A DNA stretch of 36,510 nt, taken from positions 1 through 36,510 of the forward strand of contig JAKSOW010000019.1 of NCBI GenBank assembly GCA_024405395.1, read 5' to 3'. A program made the translations under genes and the position numbers. This document shows positions 1 to 9,600 of this stretch, piece by piece; position 1 is the stretch's first letter; every line of letters starts with the position of its first letter. Source of the DNA: Kiritimatiellia bacterium. Lineage in GTDB: Bacteria; Verrucomicrobiota; Kiritimatiellia; RFP12; UBA1067. The notes under the pieces were generated by a model. It had not been told where the DNA came from. It worked only from the letters and a program-made list of their open reading frames with translations, and did no database searches.

Positions 1-3000
1 GTTGAACGGCATCTCATCAACGGGATGCGCACCTGCTCGGGGGCGCCCGTGTGCGTGACGGCGGATGCGGCCTTGGATCTGGCGCCAGGTCTGGCGTGTG
101 GTGCGCGGGTGCGCTTCCGCCGCCTTGCCGAGGATTCGAGTGGCCGCGGGACGGTCTTCTCCCGCGGCCGCGCGAGTGTGCGGGGCGCCTATTTCCTGCG
201 TGTTGACCCCGTGCCGGAAGCCCCCCATCTCAGTTTCTTCGCCAATCTCGACGGTTCGCCCGAGCCGCGACTTTCCCATCCGCTCACGATCACGACGAAC
301 GTCTGGTACGACGTGGCGGCAGGCTGGGACGGCACGAACATCTGGCTTTCCGTCAATGGCGAAAAGGTGGCGCGGCCGCGGCCGGGTGCCCCTTGTTCTA
401 TCGCCGCCCCGCTGGCCCTCGGGGGCTTCCAAGGCGAGCTGGTGGACTTCGTGGCGGCAGGTTCGCCGCCGGCCCCTGATGCCGCGACGTCGCTTGAGCC
501 TGGATTTCAGCTGGATGCGGAGGTCGTCTTCGACGCACTGCCGTCTGGCGAGAACACGCTGGTTTCCAAATCGTGCGCCTACATTCTGCGCTATGACCAG
601 CGCAAGGGGCGGGGATCCTTCAACTTCTATCCCTATCTGAACGGCAGCTACGAGCCGCATGCGGCTTGTCCCGTGAATCTGGAAACAGGCAAGGTCTATC
701 GCCTGTCTGCCGCATGGGATGGGCGGCAGGCCTCTTTGCAGGCCGATGGCCAGGTGCAGGCAGTCTGGCGCACGGGGCAAATGCGTCCCTCGGCTGGGCG
801 CCTGCGCGAGGGCACGAATTTCCCCGGGCGTGTGCTGTCCACCCGCGTGCTGCGGCGCGCCATTCGTCAGCTGGAGCTGCAGGATCTCCGCATCGCCGAA
901 CTGATGCCGCGCCAGGGGTGCCCGGCCACGCTGAAGGGCACGCTTTTCGCTGGCGGCGGGACGACTTTCACCAATGTCGAGGTGCGGGCCTCGGTGGGGA
1001 AGGGTGCACGGGTGACGCCGACGCGCCAGTCTCTGGGCGCGGTTTCTGGCCCTGTGCAGCTTTCCTGGCAGGTTGACGCCGGTGGACAGGGCGAACAGAC
1101 GGTGATGCTGTCGCTTTACGAGGATGGCCGACGCGTGGGCGGAACCTCCCGGCGCATCGTGTTCATGCCGGATGGGGATCCTCCCTGGGCGGCGCGGGAC
1201 TGGCATCCGCCGATTCGCCCCGGACGTTCCCTCCATGTGGACGCCAAGAATGGCGACGACGCGCGTGATGGCCTCACGCCCCAGACGGCATGGCGTACCT
1301 TCGCCAACCTGCGCAATCGCACCTTGGGCCCGGGTGAACGCCTGCTGCTGAGGCGCGGCAGCGTGTTTCGCGAAGAGCTGCAGGTGGGTGCCTGTGGCGC
1401 CGCCGCCAACTGGTCCGAAATCGCCGCCTATGGCGAGGGCCCCCGGCCGTGCATCCAGCGCAACCGCTTCATTGACGATCGGTGCGTTTTCATCACGGAT
1501 CCGTCCTATCTGGCGGTGCGCGATCTGGTGGTGTGCAACGCCGGCAAGGGGCTTATCCTGGCCTCTCAGCGCAACGGAAACCCGGGGGTGGTGCTGGTGG
1601 AGAGGTGTCTGGCCCATCATGTCGAGGGCCTGTATCGCCTGGATGCGCATGGCATCCCCGAATGGCGGGGGCATACGGGCGCGCCCGGGCCGGGCAGCGG
1701 CGGCATTGGCGTGGTTGGGGCGGGCGCGGGCCCCGTCATCATGCGCGATTGCGAGATGTATCAGTGCTCGAACGGATTTCGGGTGGACGGGCATGACGTC
1801 TTTCTCCGTCGGCTCTGGTGCCACGACAACTACTGCGCCAACACGTCGCCGCATCCTTTCCTTACGAGCACGACACGCGCCTGGCTGGTGGACAGCGTAT
1901 TTCAGGCGTCGGGCTGGCAGGCCTCTGCCGGCACCATGGGCATCATGCTTGGCAACAACGACGGGCTCGTCATCCGCAACTGCCATTTCCTGGACATGCC
2001 CGATTCCGGATCCGGGGATGAGGGCGGCATCGACTTCGAGTGCGGCGGCGACAACTGCCTCATCGACCGCTGCACGTTCCGGCGCAATCCTGGCGCGGCC
2101 ATCGAGGTGCTGGGGCTGCGTTCGCCCCAGGCGCGCAATGTGCATATCCGCGGCTGTCGGTTTGACAACAACAACTGGCGGCGGAAGCTGGGGCCGTCTG
2201 AAATCTACGTCTGGGGCGGCACGGAAGATCCCGCCGTCGTCTGCTCCAGCGGCTGCATCGAGGACAATGGCTATGTGCGGACGCCGGGCGTGCCGTTCTA
2301 CACGAATGCCGCCGTGCGCACGCGTGCCGATTGGCGGGTGGCGAACAATCGCGGTTTCGCGACCACCGCCGAACTGGACCAGGCGTTTCCCTTGGGGAAC
2401 CCGCCCGCCGTGACATGTCCCGAAGAGATCTGGACAGACCAGGCCGAGGTCCGCCTGAGCTGTCAGGTGACTGCGGCCCGTGCATGCTCGACGGTCTGGG
2501 AACAGCTGGAGGGCGTCGCCGAGGCGAAGATTGCCCAGGCGGAGGCCGCCGCCACGTCGGTGCGCCTGCCGACGGCGGGTGACTACCGTTTTCTCGTTGC
2601 GGCCGATGATGGCGTCTTTTGGCGCACGGCGCGCACGGCCGTGCACCGTCTGCCGTCTGGCACGCGGGTGGCGAAGGCCTGGACGTTCGCGAAGAACCTG
2701 GAGGCCGAAGGGTGGCGGCCTTCGGGCTTGGGCACGACGAAAGAGGTGTTTCGCCGGGCCCGGCCCATCGACTGCACGGAGGCGCACCCCGTGCAGCTGG
2801 TGTGCGGCGACTACTATGTGCTGGCGATGAAGAACGCTGGGCAGGCGCGCCTGGAACAGGAACAGCCGCTCAACTGCGCCGCCGGGATCTTCGCCGTGAA
2901 GATGCAGAACCACACCGACGCGACGCAGATGCGCGTGGCCTTCACGACGGATCGGTCGTCGGCCTGGCAGACGCGCGATTTCGCGGTTGAGCCGCAGGCC

Positions 3001-3138
3001 GTGGAGGATCGCATCTATCGGGTGCCGCTTGCCGCCGACGGGAAGCTGCAGCGGCTGCGCCTGGACTTTTCGGTGGCGAATCGCCCTGTTACGGGCACCT
3101 GCCGCATAGACTACATCTGGATTGGAGAGGCGAAATGA
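1..3138 (+). CDS. Secreted LamG / right-handed parallel beta-helix protein, 5'-truncated by window edge
   Basis: Large extracellular polysaccharide-active or binding protein, probably pectate-lyase-like in fold. The reading frame is open from base 1, and the first ATG (25) lacks a ribosome site and does not begin with a signal peptide, so the true start and export signal probably lie upstream. Numbering codons from base 1, two LamG/concanavalin-like sandwiches occupy about 20-150 and 165-290; both carry the strand pattern ending in W-Y-D/Y-R-L, A-A-WDG. The parallel beta-helix runs about 410-750. It opens with the typical VDAKNGDDARDGLTP and AWRTFANL motifs (the usual start of DUF1565/Pel9-like helices), followed by repeated short N-C-x-F/G-C-x-F turns. 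The C-terminal 120 residues look like a jelly-roll carbohydrate-binding module. The catalytic residues of a specific lyase family could not be assigned. Its stop overlaps the next gene (ATGA), so it is co-translated with the GH127-like gene. Confidence 0.8.
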   Translation, partial: VERHLINGMRTCSGAPVCVTADAALDLAPGLACGARVRFRRLAEDSSGRGTVFSRGRASVRGAYFLRVDPVPEAPHLSFFANLDGSPEPRLSHPLTITTNVWYDVAAGWDGTNIWLSVNGEKVARPRPGAPCSIAAPLALGGFQGELVDFVAAGSPPAPDAATSLEPGFQLDAEVVFDALPSGENTLVSKSCAYILRYDQRKGRGSFNFYPYLNGSYEPHAACPVNLETGKVYRLSAAWDGRQASLQADGQVQAVWRTGQMRPSAGRLREGTNFPGRVLSTRVLRRAIRQLELQDLRIAELMPRQGCPATLKGTLFAGGGTTFTNVEVRASVGKGARVTPTRQSLGAVSGPVQLSWQVDAGGQGEQTVMLSLYEDGRRVGGTSRRIVFMPDGDPPWAARDWHPPIRPGRSLHVDAKNGDDARDGLTPQTAWRTFANLRNRTLGPGERLLLRRGSVFREELQVGACGAAANWSEIAAYGEGPRPCIQRNRFIDDRCVFITDPSYLAVRDLVVCNAGKGLILASQRNGNPGVVLVERCLAHHVEGLYRLDAHGIPEWRGHTGAPGPGSGGIGVVGAGAGPVIMRDCEMYQCSNGFRVDGHDVFLRRLWCHDNYCANTSPHPFLTSTTRAWLVDSVFQASGWQASAGTMGIMLGNNDGLVIRNCHFLDMPDSGSGDEGGIDFECGGDNCLIDRCTFRRNPGAAIEVLGLRSPQARNVHIRGCRFDNNNWRRKLGPSEIYVWGGTEDPAVVCSSGCIEDNGYVRTPGVPFYTNAAVRTRADWRVANNRGFATTAELDQAFPLGNPPAVTCPEEIWTDQAEVRLSCQVTAARACSTVWEQLEGVAEAKIAQAEAAATSVRLPTAGDYRFLVAADDGVFWRTARTAVHRLPSGTRVAKAWTFAKNLEAEGWRPSGLGTTKEVFRRARPIDCTEAHPVQLVCGDYYVLAMKNAGQARLEQEQPLNCAAGIFAVKMQNHTDATQMRVAFTTDRSSAWQTRDFAVEPQAVEDRIYRVPLAADGKLQRLRLDFSVANRPVTGTCRIDYIWIGEAK

Positions 3139-5036
3139 GGCAAATGGGCGTGTTGTCGGCCGTGACGCTGGGCGTGCTGTCCTGCGTGGGCGCGGTTAAG
3201 GTTGAAGGCCGATTGGGCGTCAAGGCCGAGACGCTCTTTGCGCGGCGGCTCACCAGCGAGAAGGCGCGCAAGGACATCTTCGGCGAAGCCGAACGGGCGT
3301 TCGAGACGCATTTTGACGATGTGCACGAGCAGCCATCCTGGACCAAAAAGCGCACAGGCTACTGGCAGGGCGAATACTGGGGCAAGACGATGCTCTCCTA
3401 TTGCGCCTATGCCCGCTATTCGGGGCGGCAGGACATGAAGGACTTCATCCTCGCCAAGGCCCTGAAGCTCATCCGCACGCACCAGCGCGCCGACGGCTTT
3501 CTCGGCACGTATGCCGACGCCGATTTCGTGAAGGGCGGCTGGAACATCTGGGGACGCAAATACACGATGTGGGCGCTTCTGGAGGCGTATGACCTCACCG
3601 GCGAGCGCGAGCTGCTCACGGCCGCGTCGAAGATGGCCGACCACCTGATGGCGCAGTTGGCGCGCCTGCAGCTCAATCTGGCCGATACGGGTGGTTTCGC
3701 GGGCCTGCCCTCGATGAGCATCCTCAAGCCGATGGTGCTGCTTTACGCGCGTACGGGCGAAAAGCGCTACCTGGACTTCGCCCGCGGCATTGTGGCCGAC
3801 AACGACCGCCCCGATGGCCGCGTGCCGAATCTGATCGCCAACGCCTTTGGCGACAAGCCCGTGCACGAATGGTACCCCAAACCCGACGAGTGGGCGAAGG
3901 CCTATGAGCTGATGAGCGTGGTGGAGGGGTTCATCGCCTATGCGAAGACCACGGGCGAGAAGCGGCCCCTGGAGGCCGCGCAGCGCATCTGGGAAAAACT
4001 CTATGCGCATGAGCGCAACGTGCTGGGCGGCGTGGGGTACCACGACCACTTCATCGGCGCGCGCGCCTACGCGAACGCGATCACCGAGTGCTGCGACGTG
4101 ATCCACTGGATGCGTCTATGCCGCCATCTCCACGAAGCCACGGGCGAAGGCAAGTACCTCGACGCCTGGGAGGCGGCGTTTGTGAATGCCTTCCAGGCCG
4201 GCATCTACCGGGAAGGCGAGTGGGGGGCGCACGATGTGCGGTCGCATGGCCGACGGCACCTCACGGGCATGTACGAAGTGGATATGACCTACCACTTCTG
4301 CTGCATCGACAATGCCGTGCGCGGCTTCGGGGACTGGTCGGACTGCCAGGTGCGGGAGGCGCAGGGCGGCTTGCTGGTCGTCAACTTCTACACCGACTGC
4401 ACGTTTGCGTGCGGCGACGTGCAGGGCGCCATCCGCGGCAACTATCCCGTGGGCGACACGGTGACGCTGTCCGTCACCTCGCCGCGTCCCCGCCGGCTTT
4501 CGCTGCATGTGCCGGGGTGGTGTCGCGGTGGGATGCGCCTGAACGGCGCGCCCGTGGGCGATGTGGCCCGTTTTGAGCTGGATGTCGCGGCCGGCGAGAC
4601 CACGCTCACGCTCACTTTCGCGGCGGCGCCCCGCATCGAGCCGCTGGTGCTGGAGCCTCGTACGGCCCAGGAGGTGACATGGCCCGAAATGCACACCTTC
4701 GAGATGGCGCGCCGAGGTGGCGGCGCCTACTTCCACAATCCCGAGATGAAGGGGCTGTCCCGTACGACGCCCGGCGTGCGGATTCTGCGCGGTCCGCTGG
4801 TGCTGGCCAAGGCGGAGATCATGGGCGACCACAACGCGACCGTGTTCACCGACATTCCCGGGCTGGCGGCACAGGCGTCGATTGTGGGCTTCGAGCCTCT
4901 GACTGGGCATGACGTGTGGGGTGCCTGGAAGCTGACGGTGGATGTGGGCGGCGCCCAGACATCCGTCCCCGTGTGCGATTTCGCTTCGGCGGCGGACTGG
5001 GATGACCCGCGCAATGCCTTCTCGATTTGGTTCTGA
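3135..5036 (+). CDS. GH127-like (DUF1680) beta-L-arabinofuranosidase-type glycoside hydrolase
   Basis: Secreted glycoside hydrolase of the DUF1680/GH127 type (633 aa), a family that removes beta-L-arabinofuranosyl units from plant glycans. The N-terminus is a signal peptide (about residues 1-20). An alpha/alpha barrel follows to about residue 410, with the typical strings YWQGEYWGK, HQRADGFLGTY and WNIWGRKY, then C-terminal beta-sandwiches including the LHVPGWC motif. The metal/nucleophile site of characterised members (Glu-x-Cys and Cys-Cys) is present as E318-C319-C320 and C389-C390. The GEAF loop, which as I recall carries the acid/base Glu in GH127, is not obvious: the matching segment before E318 reads HDHFIGARAY. 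Specificity may therefore differ. The start ATG overlaps the preceding stop and follows a GGAGAGG ribosome site. Likely substrate: arabinose-decorated plant polysaccharide or glycoprotein (inference). Confidence 0.85.
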   Translation: MRQMGVLSAVTLGVLSCVGAVKVEGRLGVKAETLFARRLTSEKARKDIFGEAERAFETHFDDVHEQPSWTKKRTGYWQGEYWGKTMLSYCAYARYSGRQDMKDFILAKALKLIRTHQRADGFLGTYADADFVKGGWNIWGRKYTMWALLEAYDLTGERELLTAASKMADHLMAQLARLQLNLADTGGFAGLPSMSILKPMVLLYARTGEKRYLDFARGIVADNDRPDGRVPNLIANAFGDKPVHEWYPKPDEWAKAYELMSVVEGFIAYAKTTGEKRPLEAAQRIWEKLYAHERNVLGGVGYHDHFIGARAYANAITECCDVIHWMRLCRHLHEATGEGKYLDAWEAAFVNAFQAGIYREGEWGAHDVRSHGRRHLTGMYEVDMTYHFCCIDNAVRGFGDWSDCQVREAQGGLLVVNFYTDCTFACGDVQGAIRGNYPVGDTVTLSVTSPRPRRLSLHVPGWCRGGMRLNGAPVGDVARFELDVAAGETTLTLTFAAAPRIEPLVLEPRTAQEVTWPEMHTFEMARRGGGAYFHNPEMKGLSRTTPGVRILRGPLVLAKAEIMGDHNATVFTDIPGLAAQASIVGFEPLTGHDVWGAWKLTVDVGGAQTSVPVCDFASAADWDDPRNAFSIWF

Positions 5037-5058
5037 ACCGCAAACAAGGAGATAAACG

Positions 5059-6474
5059 ATGAAAAAACTGCTGATGATGACGGTGGCGCTGGCGGGGATG
5101 GTCCTGTGTGGCGCCGACAAACCGGCGGACAAGGGCTTCATGGCCGGCTTCAACCAGGCGGACATCACGCCGCCGCTGGGCACGCCGATCAGCGGCTATT
5201 ACAGCCGTCGGGCCGCCACAGGGGTGCTGGATCCGCTTCTCACGCGCTGTCTGGCGCTTTCCGACGGCACTAACCGCGCACTCGTCTATTCGGTGGACAA
5301 TCTCCACATCACCGATGACATCATCGCGCTCATCAAGTCCGAGATCACGCGCAAGACGGGTGTGCCGGCTGGCGCCATCTTCATTGCCTGCACGCATACG
5401 CATACGGGCGCGGGAACACGCGCCGGCGGCGTGAGCGCGCTGCCCGAGGACAAGCCCGTGGTGGACTTCGCCAACCAGCTGCTGGCGGCGCGGTGCGCGG
5501 ATGCGGGCGTGTGCGCGCTGCAGGATCTCTCCGCGGCGTCGCTGCTCATCGGACGCGGCGAGGCGAAGGGGATTTCGTTCGTGCGCCGGTTCCTGATGAA
5601 GGACGGCACCACGCGCACCAATCCCGGGGCGAACAACCCCAACATCGACCATGCCCTGGGCGAGCCCGACGAGCAGCTGCAGCTCGTGCGCTTTGTGCGC
5701 CCGGGAAAGAAGGAGATCGCGCTGGTGAACTTCCAGTGCCATCCGGACGTGATTGGCGGAACGAAGTTCTCGGGCGATTGGCCGGGCCTCTCGTGCCGTT
5801 ACCTGAAGGACGCGATGGGCGGCGAGATCGAGGTGCTTTTCATCAACGGCGCGCAGGGCGACACGAACCACTGCATTGTGCATCCCCGGCCCGGGCACAC
5901 GGCGCCCAAGGGCTATGCCCACGCCAACCACATGGCGCGGGTGGTGGCTGGCGCGGCCCTGGCCACGTGGAGCACGTGTGTGCCGGTGGCGGCCGGCAAG
6001 GTGCAGGCGACCGTTGTCGGCGTGAAGGTGCGCCACAACAAGGGCACGCCCGAGCAGGAGGTGCTGGCCGAGAAGTGGGTGGCGCTGCACAAGGCCGGCA
6101 AGGCGGCGGAGATTCCGGGCGTCGGCATGGAGCGCACCTCCAACACGGCGATGGCCTATCGTGTGCTGGAGCTCAAGGACAAGCCTGACGAGATCGATCT
6201 GCCCGTTTCGGTGGTGTCGGTGGGGCAGTCGCTGGTGCTGGGCGGCTTCCCGGGCGAGCCCTTTACCTGGATGGGCACCGAGATGAAGCGCCGTTCGCCG
6301 TTTGCGATGACCATTCCCGCGTGCTGCTGCAATGGTTCGCGTGGCTATTTCCCGGTGAAATCGGCCTACGGACCCGGCGGCTACGAGAACGCCACCAGCC
6401 GTTTCGCGGCCGGCACTGCCGAAGGCCTGGTTGACGGCATCGTGAAGCAGTTCGAGGCGTTCTACGCCAAGTAA
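5059..6474 (+). CDS. Neutral/alkaline non-lysosomal ceramidase-fold secreted hydrolase
   Basis: Exported single-domain protein (471 aa) of the neutral/alkaline ceramidase N-terminal family. The start is well supported by AAGGAG eight bases upstream and by a signal peptide MKKLLMMTVALAGMVLC. Visible family hallmarks are AGFNQADITPPLGTPISGY just after the signal, the metal-binding motif CTHTHTGAG (His113 and His115), NFQCHPDVIGG (His228) and FINGAQGDTN. Characterised neutral ceramidases cleave N-acyl bonds of sphingolipids and have an additional C-terminal Ig-like domain that is absent here. Short relatives like this are common in planctomycete and Lentisphaera-type genomes, usually with unknown substrate. 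It is 22 bases after the GH127-like gene, so it is probably the last gene of the same operon. The deduced role is an amidase or esterase on a decorated glycan or glycolipid, but this is not proven. Confidence 0.85.
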   Translation: MKKLLMMTVALAGMVLCGADKPADKGFMAGFNQADITPPLGTPISGYYSRRAATGVLDPLLTRCLALSDGTNRALVYSVDNLHITDDIIALIKSEITRKTGVPAGAIFIACTHTHTGAGTRAGGVSALPEDKPVVDFANQLLAARCADAGVCALQDLSAASLLIGRGEAKGISFVRRFLMKDGTTRTNPGANNPNIDHALGEPDEQLQLVRFVRPGKKEIALVNFQCHPDVIGGTKFSGDWPGLSCRYLKDAMGGEIEVLFINGAQGDTNHCIVHPRPGHTAPKGYAHANHMARVVAGAALATWSTCVPVAAGKVQATVVGVKVRHNKGTPEQEVLAEKWVALHKAGKAAEIPGVGMERTSNTAMAYRVLELKDKPDEIDLPVSVVSVGQSLVLGGFPGEPFTWMGTEMKRRSPFAMTIPACCCNGSRGYFPVKSAYGPGGYENATSRFAAGTAEGLVDGIVKQFEAFYAK

Positions 6475-6495
6475 TCCACTGGCTGACTCTAGCTA

Positions 6496-6524
6496 TGGAC
6501 ATCCGTATGGGAATCCGCTAAAAT
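6496..6524 (+). promoter_or_regulatory. Sigma70-type promoter for the SGNH surface-protein gene
   Basis: TGGACA (6496-6501), a 17-base spacer, then TAAAAT (6519-6524). The predicted start is near 6531, giving a leader of about 77 bases before ATG 6608. Five of six -35 bases and five of six -10 bases match the consensus. It is the only good promoter match in the gap after the ceramidase gene. Confidence 0.6.
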
Positions 6525-6531
6525 ACGGATG
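6500..6531. promoter_or_regulatory. Perfect 9-bp inverted repeat framing the promoter (candidate operator)
   Basis: CATCCGTAT (6500-6508) and ATACGGATG (6523-6531) are exact reverse complements separated by 14 bases. The left arm begins in the last bases of the -35 box and the right arm begins in the last bases of the -10 box, so a dimeric regulator bound here would cover the promoter. There is no T-run afterwards, so a terminator is unlikely. The regulator is not encoded in this window. Confidence 0.5.
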
Positions 6532-6607
6532 CAAGGCCCTTAGGTAAAGTGAGGGCAATTCGGAACCAGAAAGTGGGCAACAAGAGGAAATGATCGGAGG
6601 AATGCGC

Positions 6608-9600
6608 ATGAAGACGGTCCGGGGAATGATTATGGCGGGACTTCTTGTCGCGCTGGTAGCACCAGCAGTGGCAGAGGTTCACGTGGTGGAGAATGCGTTG
6701 ACCAATGCCACCGCTGTGGTCATTTCGGGCGAATACAGCCTGACGGGGGCTGGCGGCGTGCAGATGCCGTCACTGACATTGACGGCCGGCTCCCGGTTCA
6801 CCCTGGACCCTGTGCGCACGCCTGTCCTCATCACGGGGCAGGCGGCTCCCACTTTTGCCGTCGGCGCCAAAATAGCCCTGGATGCCGCGTATGCAAACTA
6901 CACGAAGGGGCGGATGGTTTTGCTGACATGGCATGGTACGGAGCAGGCGACTATCCCCGCGGGCCTTTTCGACGCCTCGAGCGCGGCGGGAGTCAACCCT
7001 ACGCTGACGCAGGAAACGTATACTGCACAGAAGGCGACTTCCTCGACGTACATCACCTACACCCGGCTTGTGCTTGACCTCAATCCCGCCGCCGAAAAGC
7101 GTCGGGTGACGATAATGCCGTTTGGCGACTCGATCACGGAGAGCTCATCGGTGGTTGGTTTCGGCAATCCCAACTACCGCGTCTTTCTGATGCAGAAGCT
7201 CGCGGCACGTGGCTATGCGCCCGAGAGCGTGGGCTTCCGCCATTCCAACAACCAGAATGCCGCCGCCATCTATCAGGACGACGCCTACAGCTGGCATGGC
7301 GGCATTTCGGGCATCCGCCTCATACCCAAAGGCGACCCCAACAATCGTGGCGGCTATCGCGAGGGACTGGATACGCTGTTGGAGGCGACTGGTGTGCCGG
7401 ACATCATTCTCTTCTTCATTGGCGCCAATGACGACGGCTGGAACATGGATGAGATGTTCGAGTCCTGGACGAATGCGGTGACCCGCCTGGCGACGATGCG
7501 GCCGACCACGAAGATCATCTCTGTGGCGGTCATGAAGCAGTCCGGCACATGGCGCAAGAACTTTCATGACCGCATATCAGCCGCCATTGCAGACAATGTC
7601 CTGGGGCTACCGCCCAACCAGCTGCATTTCGTCAATCCGGACATCGGCTTTCCGCACAGCGATGCGCGCTATACGCAGACGCCCAACAACCAGCATCCAA
7701 GCTGGATGGGCCACGACCTCACATCGTCGACCTTTGCGGACAAGATTGAAGAGGTTCTGCAGACGCCGCCCGTCAAGACTGCGGACGGCTCGGCCGATGC
7801 GGTCTACACCCCAAATCGACAGACGGGGGTCCTGGCCAATGTCCATCCGTCCTACACGCGCGGATTTCAGCGGTTGTGGGCGATTGACGCCTGCGACGTG
7901 AGCACGAATGGCGCCAAGAGGCTCATCAAGAACGGCACGATGCGCTACAGTTACGCGAATCCCGATCTCGATTCCGCCGCACAATACGTGAAGGTGGGCT
8001 ACTACCTTGAATTGCGCCACAAGCTCACGGGACATGTGCGGTGGGTGTGGGCGGACATGGACACCTGGGACGGCGGCACGCCGGACACCTTTGCGTTTCC
8101 TCTCGCCTATAGGCTGCAGCGGAAGGTGACGGGGCTACATGTCCTCTCCAACGACAGCGGCATCAAGACGGTGGCTCCGGAAGACGATTCGGTGGAGGGG
8201 TGGCTGCAGTTCGCCAACTGCGGCTATGTGACCAATGCCTGCAGTGAGGTGGACGCCCCCGCAAAAATGTTCCCCTATGACTGGAACATGACGCTGGATG
8301 ATGCGCGTGCGTACGGACTGATGCAGATATATCGTCTGGAGCCTGATGGACCGCGTCCGCACCTGCCGGCCGAACTGCTCATGGCGTATAACCGCTGGGA
8401 AGGCGACGGTACGCACGAGATCGGCATCGGCGGCTGTTCAATGCATAACTTCATCAATTACATGGGCTCTAATTCGTCGGCCTATGACCGTTTCAACCTC
8501 AACGGATACGATCTGGCCAATCTCGAGATCTGGGGGCTGCCTGCCGCCGCAGAGATGTCGGTTGCGCCTCGGGCCGGGTATGATTTCACGAATGCGGTGG
8601 CGATGGTGGACGTCGCGCGTTTGGCGGCAGGTGCCGAAGACGATTTTCTGCAGCTCACATTGACGGACACCACAGATGGCGTCGTGGTGGGCCAGGTACG
8701 TCTTGCGCTTGCCAATGGCGCCACGGATTACGAGCTCAGCCTGCCGGGGCCTCTAGTTCCCGGGCGCACCTACCTGTATCGGGTTGAGGTCGTGGACGCC
8801 GAGGGCGCCGTTGTGCGGGGGTCGTCCCCAATTGAAGGAACGCTCATGCAGGCTGTGGGCGGTGCGCCCACAACATGGTTCTCGGCTTCTGCGGCCTCAG
8901 GCGCGAGCCAGGTGCAGGCTGGTCAATGGGAACAGACTCCAGCCATCGTCGAGCAGGCCTACCGTTTTGGGCCGAATGCGTCGGGAACGTTCACTGTGGA
9001 CGAGAAACCTGCGCATTTGGCAGCCTGTACAGTTGTGGAACAGCGTCTGACTTTCGATGATGTGGCCCTACCGGCCGATCTGGCGCGGAAGGACCTTTCC
9101 GACAAACAGTGCGGTCTCACGATTGCGCTCGGCAATCGCTGGTATGGTCTTGCGGGTGGTCAGTGGCGCTATTTTGACGGCCCTCCGGCTGTTTGCGGCA
9201 CGTATGATGTCCGCTTTGAGGTGGATTACGCCACCCAACCTGGACGCGTGCGTTATTCGGTGAAGGCGTCTGGCGCTGCGGCTTATGTGGCGTTGACGGT
9301 TGATGGCGCTGACTGGGTGGCCAATTCGCGGCCTGCGGCAACGCGGCCTCTGGCGCTGGAATATGATGGAGAAGGATCGTTGACGAAAGTGACGGGTGCG
9401 GCTGCTGACGTCGGCGTGGCGGCGGTTGCCGGGAGAATCTACGCGACTGCGGGTGCGGCGGTTGCCGAGGCGGCGAAGACGGGTGAGACGGTCTTCCTGC
9501 GCACGAATGCGACTTTGCCGGCGGATCAACTGGCGGCTGGCGCCAAGGTGGCGGCGGATGGCCATGATTTTCTGTGGGAGGATGGCGCGAACTACATTGG

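Noticed and set aside
1388..2413. 341-codon alternative plus-strand frame
   Set aside because: Fully inside the beta-helix gene in another frame; Arg/Ala/Ser-rich out-of-frame translation.
4846..6090. 414-codon minus-strand open frame
   Set aside because: Lies opposite the ceramidase-fold gene, whose motifs are clear; low-complexity His/Arg-rich translation.
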